From Porphyrobacter sp. HT-58-2 (GTDB taxonomy: Bacteria > Pseudomonadota > Alphaproteobacteria > Sphingomonadales > Sphingomonadaceae), in contig NZ_CP022600.1 in assembly GCF_002952215.1 (NCBI RefSeq), positions 434,001 to 498,000 on the forward strand: a stretch of 64,000 nucleotides of DNA, read 5' to 3'. The notes beneath the pieces were generated by a model. It was not told where the DNA came from and made no database searches. It was given only the letters and a program-made list of their open reading frames with translations. The position numbers were made by a program, and so were the translations under genes. Shown here one piece after another: positions 33,995-43,166 of the stretch (positions are counted from its first letter, which is position 1; each line of letters opens with the position of its first letter).

Positions 33995-36730
33995 GTGACC
34001 TCTCCCGTCTCTTCCCGTCCCGCCGAGGATGCGCGCGTTCGCGCTGTACTCGGGCCGACCAACACCGGCAAGACGCACCTCGCGATCGAACGGATGTGCG
34101 GCCATTCGAGCGGCATGATGGGCTTTCCGCTGCGCCTTCTGGCGCGCGAGGTCTATGACCGGGTGCGCGCGATCAAGGGCGACAATCAGGTGGCGCTGAT
34201 CACCGGGGAGGAACGGATCGAGCCGCCACAGGCGCGCTATTTCCTCTGCACTGCCGAAGCCATGCCGAGGACAGCGGGCGAACACGCCTTCGTCGCGCTG
34301 GACGAAGCGCAGCTGGGCGCTGATCCCGAACGCGGGCATATCTTTACCGACCGGCTGCTCCACGCGCGCGGGCGCGAAGAAACGATGATCCTCGGTTCCG
34401 CGACATTGGAGCCGATGGTCAAGGCGCTGATCCCGCGCGCCGAAGTGACCAGCCGCCCGCGGTTTTCGACGCTCAGTCACGCGGGGGTATGCAAACTCTC
34501 GCGCCTGCCCAAACGCTCTGCCGTGGTCGCTTTCAGTGTCGAGCAGGTCTACGCCATGGCAGAGGCCTTGCGGCGGTTCCGGGGCGGGGCGGCGGTGGTG
34601 ATGGGCGCGCTCTCGCCCGAAACCCGCAACAAGCAGGTCGCGATGTTCCAAGCGGGCGAGATCGATTACATCGTCGCCACCGATGCCATCGGCATGGGGC
34701 TGAATCTCGATCTCGATCACGTCGCCTTCGCCTCGCTGACCAAGTTCGACGGGCGCAGGAAGCGGCGGCTCACCCCGTCGGAGATGGCGCAGATCGCCGG
34801 GCGCGCCGGGCGGCACCAGCGCGATGGCACCTTCGGCACCCTTTCGGGGATGGGCAAGGGCGATGCCGAACCGCTCCAGTTCACCGACGAGGAAGTCTAC
34901 GCGATCGAGGAACACAAGTTCGCGCCCCTCACCAACCTGTTCTGGCGCGAGGCTGATCCGCGCTTCGATTCGCTCGAACGCCTGATTGCCGATCTCGAAG
35001 CACGGCCCGACAATCCGGTGCTCCGCCCCGCCCCCGAAGCCATCGACATGGCGGTGCTGAAGCGCCTCGCCGGGGAAAGCATCGCCGACACGGTGAAGGG
35101 CGCAGGCAGCGTGCGGCGCTTCTGGGAAGCCTGCTCGCTGCCCGATTTCCGCAATCTCGGGGTGGAACAGCACGCCCGCTTCGTCGCCCGCCTGTGGAAT
35201 GACCTTGCGCAAGGCTATCTGGGCGCGGATTTCGTCGCCGCGCGCATCGCCGAGCTTGACCGGATGCAGGGCGACATCGACACGCTGCAAGGGCGAATCG
35301 CAGCGATTCGCAGCTGGGCTTACATCTGCCAGCGGCCCGACTGGGTGCTGGCAAGGGACGAAATGGCCGCGCGGGCACGCGCGGTCGAGGCGAAGCTCTC
35401 GGACGCGCTGCACGCGCGGCTGACCGAGCGTTTCGTGAACCGAAGGACGACACTCTTGATGAAATCACTGGGGCAGGATGCAAGTGCGCTGCCCGTCACG
35501 CTTGAACCCGATGGCCAGCTGATGGTGGAGGGCGAAAACATCGGCCGCCTCGAAGGCTTCCGCTTCCATGTCGATCCTTCGGCAGGCGTGGCTGACCGGC
35601 GGATGCTGTTGGCGGCGGGCGAGAAGGCGCTGCCCGCGCTGCTGGCCGAACGCGCCGAGTGGCTGCTGTCGCAGGGGAGCGGCGAGCTCGAAATCAGCGG
35701 TGGCGCAATCCGCTGGCAGGGCCGCGCACTGGCCGAGGTAACCTTCCCCGGCCATCCCGGCTCCGGCAATTTCGGCACGCCGCGCCTCACCTTGACCCGC
35801 GATCTCACCCTGCTGCCTGAAACGGCGAAAGCCAATCTCGAGGCCGGACTGGCAGCATGGCTCGAACAGCAGCTCGAACCGCTCGAGCCGCTGCGCAAGC
35901 TGGCCGAGGCGGCGCGCGATCCGGACGCCGGGTCGCAGGCGCGCGCGCTCGTCATTACGCTGATCGAAGCACGCGGGGTGATTTCCCGCGAGGAGGCAGG
36001 GCTTGAGAACCTGCCCAAGGAAATGCGGCCCTACCTGCGGAAGCTGGGCGTGACCTTCGGTGCGCTCGACATCTTCGATGCGCCGCTGCTGAAGCCCGCC
36101 CCGCGCCGCTTGCTGCACGCGCTGGGGCTCGATCCGCGCCCGCTCAACCCGGCGATGCTGCCGGTGCTGGCCGAGGGCAGCTGGGCCAAGGGCCGCCTGC
36201 CCGCCGGTTACCGCTATGCCGGAACGCAGGCGATCCGTGTCGATCTGGCCGAAAAGATTCTGCGCGCCGCCTTCGAAGCCCGCGCGGGCGTCGTCGCGGC
36301 CCACCCCAAGGAGCGCAATCGTCCGTTTCGCGTCGATCTGTCGCTGGCCGTGTCCATCGGGCTGGAGGAAAGCAATGCCCGCCGCTTGCTGGGCAGCGCC
36401 GGTTTCCGTTTCGAACGTGCGCGGCCGCTGGCGGAAGGCGCGCATGGCCCGGCCGCGCCCGACCGGTGGTATTGGCGCCCGCGCCGTCCGGGCGACAAGG
36501 ATGAACGGCGGGAGGCGCGCAGGGATCATCGCAAGAATGGCCACAAGGATCATGGTCAGAAAGGCGGCGCACCGCGCGGCAAGGGTTCGCAAACGGCTGC
36601 CAGACCCTCGCGTGATGGCGCTCAGCGCGGCCCAGGCCGGGGTCAGACCCCGCCCAGACCCCCTGTTGACACCGGCCCGGCGCGGGCCGGGGGTGCGTTC
36701 GACAAACTGGCGGATCTGCTCAAGGGATGA
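33995..36730 (+). CDS. Suv3-like ATP-dependent RNA helicase
   Basis: About 911 residues. Superfamily 2 helicase motifs in order: GPTNTGKTHLAIERM (motif I), ALDEAQLG (motif II, DEAQ), LGSATL (III), the helicase C-domain with ATDAIGMGLNLD (V) and QIAGRAGRHQRDG (VI). This is the SUV3 type, relatives of mitochondrial degradosome helicases. The C-terminus is a long basic, Gly/Pro-rich tail (about 840-890), likely disordered and RNA-binding. The GTG at 33995 is uncertain; an in-frame ATG lies at 33938. Its stop overlaps ATG 36727. Confidence 0.85.
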   Translation: MTSPVSSRPAEDARVRAVLGPTNTGKTHLAIERMCGHSSGMMGFPLRLLAREVYDRVRAIKGDNQVALITGEERIEPPQARYFLCTAEAMPRTAGEHAFVALDEAQLGADPERGHIFTDRLLHARGREETMILGSATLEPMVKALIPRAEVTSRPRFSTLSHAGVCKLSRLPKRSAVVAFSVEQVYAMAEALRRFRGGAAVVMGALSPETRNKQVAMFQAGEIDYIVATDAIGMGLNLDLDHVAFASLTKFDGRRKRRLTPSEMAQIAGRAGRHQRDGTFGTLSGMGKGDAEPLQFTDEEVYAIEEHKFAPLTNLFWREADPRFDSLERLIADLEARPDNPVLRPAPEAIDMAVLKRLAGESIADTVKGAGSVRRFWEACSLPDFRNLGVEQHARFVARLWNDLAQGYLGADFVAARIAELDRMQGDIDTLQGRIAAIRSWAYICQRPDWVLARDEMAARARAVEAKLSDALHARLTERFVNRRTTLLMKSLGQDASALPVTLEPDGQLMVEGENIGRLEGFRFHVDPSAGVADRRMLLAAGEKALPALLAERAEWLLSQGSGELEISGGAIRWQGRALAEVTFPGHPGSGNFGTPRLTLTRDLTLLPETAKANLEAGLAAWLEQQLEPLEPLRKLAEAARDPDAGSQARALVITLIEARGVISREEAGLENLPKEMRPYLRKLGVTFGALDIFDAPLLKPAPRRLLHALGLDPRPLNPAMLPVLAEGSWAKGRLPAGYRYAGTQAIRVDLAEKILRAAFEARAGVVAAHPKERNRPFRVDLSLAVSIGLEESNARRLLGSAGFRFERARPLAEGAHGPAAPDRWYWRPRRPGDKDERREARRDHRKNGHKDHGQKGGAPRGKGSQTAARPSRDGAQRGPGRGQTPPRPPVDTGPARAGGAFDKLADLLKG

Positions 36731-36753
36731 GCCATGACGGTGCGGGAGGGTCG

Positions 36754-37110
36754 ATGCGGATTGATCGTCTGCTGGTCTATCTGCGCTTCGCCCGCACCCG
36801 ATCGGCTGCCGAGGCCCTGATCGCAACCCGTGCTTTGCGGCGCAACAGAATCCATGTGCTGCGCGGCAGCGAACAGGTACGTATCGGGGATGTGCTGACT
36901 ATCGCCCTGGGAAGCACTGTAAGGGTGATCGAGCTTATCGCGCTTCCCCAGCGGCGCGGCCCGCCTGCCGAAGCCCGCGCCCACTATCGCACGTTTGACC
37001 AATTTCATGAGGTTGACCCGGACAGTCTTGACCGTAAAGGGCAAATGACAATAACCGCCTCACCTTGCGCGGGGGCAACCCCGCCCGATGATCCCGCAGA
37101 CCGCCTTTGA
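36754..37110 (+). CDS. S4-domain RNA-binding protein (heat shock protein 15-like)
   Basis: 118 residues. The S4 fold is [20 protein letters not shown] through [11 protein letters not shown], as in Hsp15, which rescues stalled 50S subunits. The ATG at 36754 follows GGGAGGG closely; an alternative ATG at 36727 overlaps the helicase stop (ATGA) and would add nine residues. It lies between the helicase and fdxA, a frequent alphaproteobacterial order with carD. Confidence 0.87.
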   Translation: MRIDRLLVYLRFARTRSAAEALIATRALRRNRIHVLRGSEQVRIGDVLTIALGSTVRVIELIALPQRRGPPAEARAHYRTFDQFHEVDPDSLDRKGQMTITASPCAGATPPDDPADRL

Positions 37111-37120
37111 AAGAGCCGCA

Positions 37121-37459
37121 ATGACCTACGTCGTCACCGAAGACTGCATCAAGTGCAAGTACACCGATTGCGTGGAAGTGTGCCCGGTCGACTGCTTCTA
37201 CGAAGGCGAGAACATGCTGGTGATCAACCCCAGCGAATGCATCGATTGCGGCGTGTGCGAACCGGAATGTCCGGCTGAGGCGATTCTCCCCGATACCGAG
37301 GACGGGCTGGAGAAATGGCTCGAACTCAATACCAAGTTCTCCGCCGTCTGGCCGAACATCACCAGCCAGAAGGCCCCGCCCGAAGATGCCGACGCGCACA
37401 AGGGCGAGAAGGACAAGTTCGAGAAGTATTTCAGCGAAGAACCGGGCGAAGGCGACTGA
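37121..37459 (+). CDS. fdxA: Ferredoxin FdxA (7Fe type)
   Basis: 112 residues. The cysteine patterns [18 protein letters not shown] and [12 protein letters not shown] bind one [3Fe-4S] and one [4Fe-4S] cluster. The C-terminal acidic extension is typical of FdxA. The start at MTYVVTEDC is standard. The electron partner is unknown. It starts 10 bases after the S4 gene stop. Confidence 0.95.
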   Translation: MTYVVTEDCIKCKYTDCVEVCPVDCFYEGENMLVINPSECIDCGVCEPECPAEAILPDTEDGLEKWLELNTKFSAVWPNITSQKAPPEDADAHKGEKDKFEKYFSEEPGEGD

Positions 37460-37634
37460 TTTCCCGCCTCTTGCGCCTTGTCTGCATAGCTAGGAAGGCT
37501 TGCGCAAACGCCGACTCGCAATTTTGTTGCAGACATGCTATATAATAAGACAACCGCGCCGGTTCACACCCGCGCAGGCGTTGAAAACCAGAAAGGCCTG
37601 ACACCAGCAATCCCCTAACCGGATGATCGCACCC

Positions 37635-37678
37635 GGCGCTTGCTTCCCCTGAGGCCCGCTTCAGCAAGCATCCGCGCC
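37635..37678 (+). promoter_or_regulatory. Stem-loop in the carD leader
   Basis: The 276 bases between fdxA and carD hold no gene. They contain an AT-rich TATATAATAAG patch near 37539-37549 that could be a -10 region, though no -35 was found. Further down, GCTTGCT pairs with AGCAAGC (37638-37669) with a second GGCGC/GCGCC pairing outside it. Confidence 0.3.
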
Positions 37679-37735
37679 GCCGGGATGATTGTCCGCTCTC
37701 CGTTGTCAGGGACAGGCCCATAGAAAGGAACTTGC

Positions 37736-38269
37736 ATGGCAAGCACCGCAAACGCATTCACCGTCGGCGATTATGTTGTCTACCCCAAGCACGGCGTAGG
37801 CCGGGTGATCGAGCTCCAGAGCGAGGAAATCGCCGGAATGCAGCTCGAACTCTACGTGCTGCGCTTCGAAAAGGAGCGCATGACGCTCCGTGTGCCGGTC
37901 AACAAGGTCGAATCGATCGGGATGCGCAAGCTGTCGTCGGACAAGACGCTCAAGCAGGCGATGGAAACGCTCAAGGGCAAGCCCAAGGTGAAGCGCACCA
38001 TGTGGTCGCGCCGCGCGCAGGAATACGAAGCGAAGATCAACTCGGGCGACCTCGTGTCGATTGCCGAAGTGACCCGCGATCTGTTCCGCCCGGAAGACCA
38101 GCCGGAGCAGTCCTATTCGGAACGTCAGATCTTCGAAGCGGCCTCCAGCCGCCTCGCCCGCGAACTGGCGGCGATGGAAGAGACGGACGAACCGACCGCG
38201 CTCGGCAAGATCCTCGACGTGCTGCGCGAACACGCGCCGCAATATTACGACAGCGCCGAGGAAGCCTGA
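37736..38269 (+). CDS. carD: CarD family transcription regulator
   Basis: 177 residues. The N-terminal RNA-polymerase-interacting domain begins FTVGDYVVYPKHGVGRVIE (about 7-70), and the C-terminal helical DNA-interacting domain holds WSRRAQEYEAKINSGDL. CarD binds the polymerase beta subunit and stabilises open promoter complexes, for example at rRNA promoters. It has its own leader and a strong terminator, so it is probably a single-gene unit. Confidence 0.95.
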   Translation: MASTANAFTVGDYVVYPKHGVGRVIELQSEEIAGMQLELYVLRFEKERMTLRVPVNKVESIGMRKLSSDKTLKQAMETLKGKPKVKRTMWSRRAQEYEAKINSGDLVSIAEVTRDLFRPEDQPEQSYSERQIFEAASSRLARELAAMEETDEPTALGKILDVLREHAPQYYDSAEEA

Positions 38270-38292
38270 GGCTTTCGTCGCGCCGCCCAAAC

Positions 38293-38326
38293 AAAGGGGC
38301 CGTCCTGCGGGGCGGCCCTTTTTTGT
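38293..38326 (+). terminator. Intrinsic terminator after carD
   Basis: GGGCCGTCC and GGGCGGCCC form a nine-pair stem (one G-T pair) with the loop TGCG, followed by six T residues. It is about 25 bases past the carD stop. Confidence 0.88.
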
Positions 38327-38398
38327 TGGTGCGCTGTCGCCACTTGCACGCCGCGCCTTGGTGTATTATATCGGCAATACGCCAACCGGAGAAGCCGC

Positions 38399-39172
38399 AT
38401 GAGCAAGCCTGTCGTCCTGTCCCTAGCCGCTTTCGCTTCCGCCGTGATGCTGACCGGTTGCGACGGCGCCGATATCGAGATCAATGGCCAGAAGGGCGTC
38501 CCTCTTGCGGAGATCGAGCTGGCCGGCCCGCCGCCTGCCAAGGTCTTCCTGGCTTCTGGCGACACTGTGATCCTGACGGAAGGCGATAGCTTTGCGATCA
38601 AGGTCGAAGGCAGCGGGACTGAATCCTTGCGCTTCGTGCGCGATGCGGAACTGATCGGCATTACCCGCGAGGATGGCTGGAAGGGCGGCGGCAGCGCCAC
38701 CATCCGCATCACCATGCCTGCGCCCAGCGAAGTCGTGATCGGTGGCAGCGGCACCATCAAGGCGCCAACCCTCGCCAGCGATGCCGCGATCAACATCGGC
38801 GGTGCTGGCACAGTGGAATTCGGGACAATTGCAGCGGAAAAGCTCGCCATCAACATCGGCGGCAGCGGCAAGGTGAAGGGTAGCGGCACCGCGAGAGAGC
38901 TTGAGGTGCTGATCGGCGGTAGCGGCGATGTCGTCGCGCCGGGGCTGAAGGTCGATGTGGCCGACATTACCATCGGCGGAGCCGGGGACGTTGCCTTTGC
39001 CTCGGATGGAACCGTGGAAGCCAGCATCGCCGGGGCGGGCGACGTGACTGTTACCGGCATGGCCAAGTGCACTGTCAGCGCGATGGGTTCAGGCACGCTC
39101 AACTGCGCCCCGGCAAGCGGCACTGGCGCGACTACGGAGATCCCCTCATCTGAGGCAAAGTCCGCAGAATAG
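38399..39172 (+). CDS. Lipoprotein with GIN/DUF2807-type auto-transporter-like beta domain
   Basis: 257 residues. The signal ends in lipobox LTGC (cysteine about 20). The mature part has repeated turns INIGGAG/INIGGSG/VLIGGSGDV/ITIGGAGDV spaced about 18-20 residues apart, giving a beta-helix, as in the DUF2807 (head GIN) family. The function is unknown, but it is likely an outer-membrane-facing adhesin or scaffold. It follows the carD terminator. Confidence 0.8.
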   Translation: MSKPVVLSLAAFASAVMLTGCDGADIEINGQKGVPLAEIELAGPPPAKVFLASGDTVILTEGDSFAIKVEGSGTESLRFVRDAELIGITREDGWKGGGSATIRITMPAPSEVVIGGSGTIKAPTLASDAAINIGGAGTVEFGTIAAEKLAINIGGSGKVKGSGTARELEVLIGGSGDVVAPGLKVDVADITIGGAGDVAFASDGTVEASIAGAGDVTVTGMAKCTVSAMGSGTLNCAPASGTGATTEIPSSEAKSAE

Positions 39173-39213
39173 CAGTTGCCTGATCACAACTTGCGCGCGA
39201 CAATCCGCGCATC

Positions 39214-39546
39214 ATGCAAGTCTACAAGCTCCTCGCCCTCGGGCTGTCTGCTCTGGCCCTTCAGGGTTGTCTCGCCAGAGCCGCAGTCGATGTTGTCACG
39301 CTGCCGGTCAAGGCCGTCAGCGCCGGGGTGGACGCGGCCACCACCAGCCAGTCCGAAGCGGACGAGAAGCGCGGCAGGGAAATCCGCAAGCGCGAGGAAC
39401 GGCTGGGCGAGCTGGAGCGCGATTATGCCAAGCAGATGAAACGCTGCGGTGACGGCAATGACGAAGCTTGCGAAAAAGCGCAGGCGATCCGCGCGGAGAT
39501 GAAGGCGATCATGCCCGGTATCCCGGTGGAGCCGGACAGGCGCTAG
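39214..39546 (+). CDS. Small lipoprotein with coiled-coil tail, unknown function
   Basis: 110 residues. The signal sequence LLALGLSALALQGC has a lipobox (cysteine 19). A charged helix (about 45-85, EADEKRGREIRKREERLGEL) follows. Two further cysteines lie near 78-86. No family was recognised. Its stop codon shares CTAG with the tsaC stop on the other strand. Confidence 0.72.
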   Translation: MQVYKLLALGLSALALQGCLARAAVDVVTLPVKAVSAGVDAATTSQSEADEKRGREIRKREERLGELERDYAKQMKRCGDGNDEACEKAQAIRAEMKAIMPGIPVEPDRR

Positions 39547-40508
39547 GCCGCCGCCCGCCGAAGCCGGTCGTTGATCGCGCGGCCCACACCCTCATCCGGC
39601 ACCGTAGCCACTGCGATGCGCGGCTGCCGGGCGCGCGCGGCCTCGTGCAGGCAAGCATAGAGCCGCGCCGCCGCTTCGTTGATGTCACCGCTGGCCGACA
39701 GCGTGCAGTCACCATGAACAGCGCCAAAGCCGATCAGGAATTCGTCCGGTTCGGCTGCACCGGCATTAAGCCGCACCGGCTTGCCCGGCGCATAGTGGCT
39801 GGCGAGCTGGCCGGGGGCTTCGATCCCGCGCTCCCCGGTGGCCCGGACGATCTTCACCGGGTAATGTGGATCAAAATGGATGTCATTCAGCGCCGGAAGA
39901 TAGATCGGTCCTGGCCGCAACTCGTGCCACACGCCCTCGGGATCGATCAGGAGGATGGTCGATTCCACCCCGTCCTCGCATGGGCCGCCATCGAGCACCA
40001 TGTCGATCCGTCCGTCGAGCGAGGCGAGCACATGCTCGGGCGTCGTCGGACTGATGAATCCCGACCGATTGGCCGAAGGCGCGGCAAGCGGGAAATCCAC
40101 CGCCTGAAGCAGGGCGCGCATCACCGGATGCTGCGGCGCGCGCATGGCGATTGTCGGCAATCCTGCCGAGACTGCCCCGGCCAGTCCGGCATCCGCCCGG
40201 CGCGGCACGACCAGCGTAAGCGGCCCCGGCCACTCCTTCCCCGCCAGCACCCGTGCCGCTCCGGCGAAAACGCCGTAACGCTCCGCCTGCTCCAGATCGC
40301 GCACATGCACGATCAGCGGATTGAAATCCGGACGACCCTTGGCGGCATAGATCCGCGCCACCGCTTCGGGCGAGTCAGCCCGCGCGGCAAGGCCGTAAAC
40401 AGTCTCGGTCGGCACCGCGACAAGCCCGCCCGATTCGAGGATGCGCGCCGCTTTGGCGATCCCCTCGACGTCTGCCAGCACTATGTCTGTAACGTTCTTG
40501 CCGCTCAT
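39543..40508 (-). CDS. tsaC: L-threonylcarbamoyladenylate synthase (Sua5/YrdC type)
   Basis: 321 residues. The YrdC domain (about 1-200) has VPTETVYGLAARAD and KGRPDFNPLIVH; the extra C-terminal Sua5 domain (about 230-321) marks the long form. It makes threonylcarbamoyl-AMP, used for t6A37 of ANN-decoding tRNAs. It is divergent from the acyl-CoA dehydrogenase gene (86-base gap). Confidence 0.92.
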   Translation of the reverse strand: MSGKNVTDIVLADVEGIAKAARILESGGLVAVPTETVYGLAARADSPEAVARIYAAKGRPDFNPLIVHVRDLEQAERYGVFAGAARVLAGKEWPGPLTLVVPRRADAGLAGAVSAGLPTIAMRAPQHPVMRALLQAVDFPLAAPSANRSGFISPTTPEHVLASLDGRIDMVLDGGPCEDGVESTILLIDPEGVWHELRPGPIYLPALNDIHFDPHYPVKIVRATGERGIEAPGQLASHYAPGKPVRLNAGAAEPDEFLIGFGAVHGDCTLSASGDINEAAARLYACLHEAARARQPRIAVATVPDEGVGRAINDRLRRAAA

Positions 40509-40594
40509 GCCTCTCGCGCTATAGACTGGCGCGCGGCCTGCCAAGTGCGGGCGTTTCTTACCTCCTATCCGCCGACCTGAAGGACACCCCCGAA

Positions 40595-42349
40595 GTGACC
40601 CCCTTTACCCCGCCGACCGCCGACCAGTTACTTGCCATCCGCGTCAATGCCGGGATCGACGAGCTGGCGCAGACCGAACGCTTCGCCCATGCCGAGCCCG
40701 ATCTGGTCGAAGCGATTGTCGAAGGCGTCGGCCAGTTCGCGGCGGGGGAATTCGCGCCGCTCAACCGCAAGGGCGATCTGGAAGGGGCAAAGCTCGAAAA
40801 CGGTGTCGTGCGCCTGCCGGAGGGTTTCGAGGCCGCCTATGACGCCTATGTCGAGCAGGGCTGGAACGCGATTGCCTCTCCGGCGGCACATGGCGGACAT
40901 GGGCTGCCCTTCACGCTGGCCTGCAACGTGCTGGAGAACCTCGGCGCGGCGAACATGGCCTTCACTCTGCTGCCGATGCTGTCGGTCGGCGCAATCGAGG
41001 CGCTGGAGCATCACGGCTCCCCCGCCCAGCAGGCGATGTATCTCCCCAAGCTGGTGAGCGGGCGCTGGTCTGGCACGATGAACCTGACGGAACCCGCGGC
41101 AGGAAGCGATGTCGGTGCGCTGCGCTCCACCGCCGAACCCATCGGCGCCGATGAGTTTGGGGGCAAACACGCGGGCAAGTACAAGATCACCGGCCAGAAG
41201 ATCTACATCACCTGGGGCGAGCATGATCTGGCCGAGAACATCATCCATCTGGTGCTGGCCCGCCTGCCGGGCGCGCCGGAAGGATCACGCGGCATCTCGC
41301 TGTTCGTGGTGCCGAAGTATCATGTGAACGCCGACGGCACCCTCGGCCCGAAGAACGACCTGCGCTGCGTCAGCCTGGAGCACAAGCTGGGCATCAACGC
41401 CTCGCCGACCTGTGTCATGTCTTACGGCGACAATGGCGAGTGCATCGGGGAACTGGTCGGCCAGCCGAACAAGGGCCTCGCGGCGATGTTCACGATGATG
41501 AACAATGCGCGCATCAATGTCGGCAATCAGGGCGTGCAGATCGGCGAGCGCGCGACCCAGCAGGCGCTCGCCTATGCGCGGGACCGGGTGCAGTCGGCGC
41601 GCGCCGGTTCGCCCGACAAAACTCCGGTGGCGATCATCGAGCATCCCGACGTGCGCCGCATGATTCTGCGCATGAAGGCGCTGACCGAAGGTGCGCGCGC
41701 GCTGCTCTATTATTGCGCCGGGCAGGTCGATCGCGGCAATCTCGGCGATGAGGCGGCCAAGGCGCGCGGGGAGATCGTGGTGCCGTTGATCAAGGCGTGG
41801 GGCACGGATGTCGGGGTGGAGGTCGCGGGGCTCGGCATCCAGATCCATGGCGGAATGGGCTTCGTCGAGGAGACCGGCGCCGCCCAGCACTGGCGCGATT
41901 CGCGCATCGCCCCGATCTACGAAGGCACCAACGGCATTCAGGCGGCCGACCTTGTTACCCGCAAGCTGGGTCTCGAAGGTGGCGAAGCACTGGTCGCGCT
42001 GTTCGAGACCATCGCGCGGGAGGCAACAGAGGAATTCGCGCTCTCCGCCCTTGCCCGCGACTGCGCCAATGTCGCGCGCTGGATGCGGGACGAAGCGAGC
42101 CTTGATGACAGGCTGGCGGGCAGCGTCCCGTTCTGCACCATGGCGGCCGTCTGTGTGGCTGGGTGGCAGCTTATGAAGCAGGCCGCGGCGGTCGCGGCAG
42201 GCGCAGCGCCGGAGCTGGCCGCAACCAAGCCGGTGACGGTGCGCTTCTTCCTCGACCGGGTCGTGCCGGAAGCCGCAGGGCTCAAGGCTGGTGCTGTCGC
42301 GGGTGCTGACGGGCTCTACGCCCTGCCCGCAGAAGCGCTGGTGGGCTGA
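40595..42349 (+). CDS. Acyl-CoA dehydrogenase (large, about 600-residue type)
   Basis: 584 residues, a flavoprotein of fatty acid oxidation. The FAD-binding MNLTEPAAGSDVGALR is at about 167-183 and the catalytic-region YEGTNGIQA at about 442-450. Its length and C-terminal domain resemble the long FadE-like/AcdB subgroup (DUF4467-like tail). Chain-length specificity is unknown. The start is GTG at 40595. It is followed by the ATPase gene after one base. Confidence 0.9.
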   Translation: MTPFTPPTADQLLAIRVNAGIDELAQTERFAHAEPDLVEAIVEGVGQFAAGEFAPLNRKGDLEGAKLENGVVRLPEGFEAAYDAYVEQGWNAIASPAAHGGHGLPFTLACNVLENLGAANMAFTLLPMLSVGAIEALEHHGSPAQQAMYLPKLVSGRWSGTMNLTEPAAGSDVGALRSTAEPIGADEFGGKHAGKYKITGQKIYITWGEHDLAENIIHLVLARLPGAPEGSRGISLFVVPKYHVNADGTLGPKNDLRCVSLEHKLGINASPTCVMSYGDNGECIGELVGQPNKGLAAMFTMMNNARINVGNQGVQIGERATQQALAYARDRVQSARAGSPDKTPVAIIEHPDVRRMILRMKALTEGARALLYYCAGQVDRGNLGDEAAKARGEIVVPLIKAWGTDVGVEVAGLGIQIHGGMGFVEETGAAQHWRDSRIAPIYEGTNGIQAADLVTRKLGLEGGEALVALFETIAREATEEFALSALARDCANVARWMRDEASLDDRLAGSVPFCTMAAVCVAGWQLMKQAAAVAAGAAPELAATKPVTVRFFLDRVVPEAAGLKAGAVAGADGLYALPAEALVG

Positions 42350-42350
42350 G

Positions 42351-43166
42351 ATGGCAGGCGGCGAGCCTTGGGAGCGGATTGCTGCCGCACTCGAACGGCT
42401 CGCGCCTCCGCCGCCTCCACCGACCGACTGGCTGGCAGCGCCTGCCTATGTGTGGGAAGGCGATCGCGGGCGGGCGGTGCCTGTGCTCGATGCCCAGCCG
42501 CTAACGACGCTCCACGGGATCGACGCGCAGAAAGCTGCGATGGCGGGCAATTGCGCCCGCCTCGCATCAGGGGCAGCAGCCCACGACGCGCTGCTGTGGG
42601 GTGCGCGGGGCATGGGCAAGTCGGCGCTGGTGCGGGCCTGTGTGGCGGAGGTGCAGAGAGAAACGCACGGCTTGGCCCTCGTCCAGCTCGCCCCCGGCAC
42701 TCTGCCCAGCTTCCCGGCACTGATCGCTGAACTCGCAAGCGTTGAGCGCGCCTTCCTGCTGTTTATCGACGATCTCGGTTTTGGCGCTGACGGGCGAGCC
42801 GAAATGCTCGCGCTCAGGAGCCTGCTCGACGGCGGTATCGCGCCGCGACCGGGCCATGTCCGGATTGTGGTGACGGCAAACCGCCGCTCCATCACCGAGC
42901 GCGAGGATACCTCCGCCGCGCTCCATGAACGCGACGAGCGTGACGATGCACTGGCGCTGGCCGATCGCTTCGGGCTGACGCTGGGCTTTCACCCGGCGGA
43001 CAAGGATACCTATCTCGCCATCGTAGCCAGCTACCTTGCACCGCTCGGCCTTCCCTATGACCGGGAGGAGGCAATGGCCTTCGCCATTCAGCGCGGCAAT
43101 CGTTCAGGCCGCACCGCGCTGCAATTCTCCACGGAGATCGCCGGGCGTGCCGGGATGCGGCTTTAG
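42351..43166 (+). CDS. DUF815-type AAA ATPase
   Basis: 271 residues. Walker A GARGMGKSALVRA (about 83-95) and Walker B LLFIDDLGF (about 138-146) are followed by RIVVTANRRSI. The HERDERDDALALADRFG signature is typical of DUF815, a bacterial AAA family with no settled function. The start codon lies one base after the dehydrogenase TGA, so they are coupled. Its TAG stop overlaps the sorbosone dehydrogenase stop (TTAG). Confidence 0.85.
   Translation: MAGGEPWERIAAALERLAPPPPPPTDWLAAPAYVWEGDRGRAVPVLDAQPLTTLHGIDAQKAAMAGNCARLASGAAAHDALLWGARGMGKSALVRACVAEVQRETHGLALVQLAPGTLPSFPALIAELASVERAFLLFIDDLGFGADGRAEMLALRSLLDGGIAPRPGHVRIVVTANRRSITEREDTSAALHERDERDDALALADRFGLTLGFHPADKDTYLAIVASYLAPLGLPYDREEAMAFAIQRGNRSGRTALQFSTEIAGRAGMRL

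Noticed and set aside
37539..37549. TATATAATAAG as a sigma-70 promoter for carD
   Set aside because: No acceptable -35 hexamer was found at 16-19 bases, so it is mentioned only within the leader entry.
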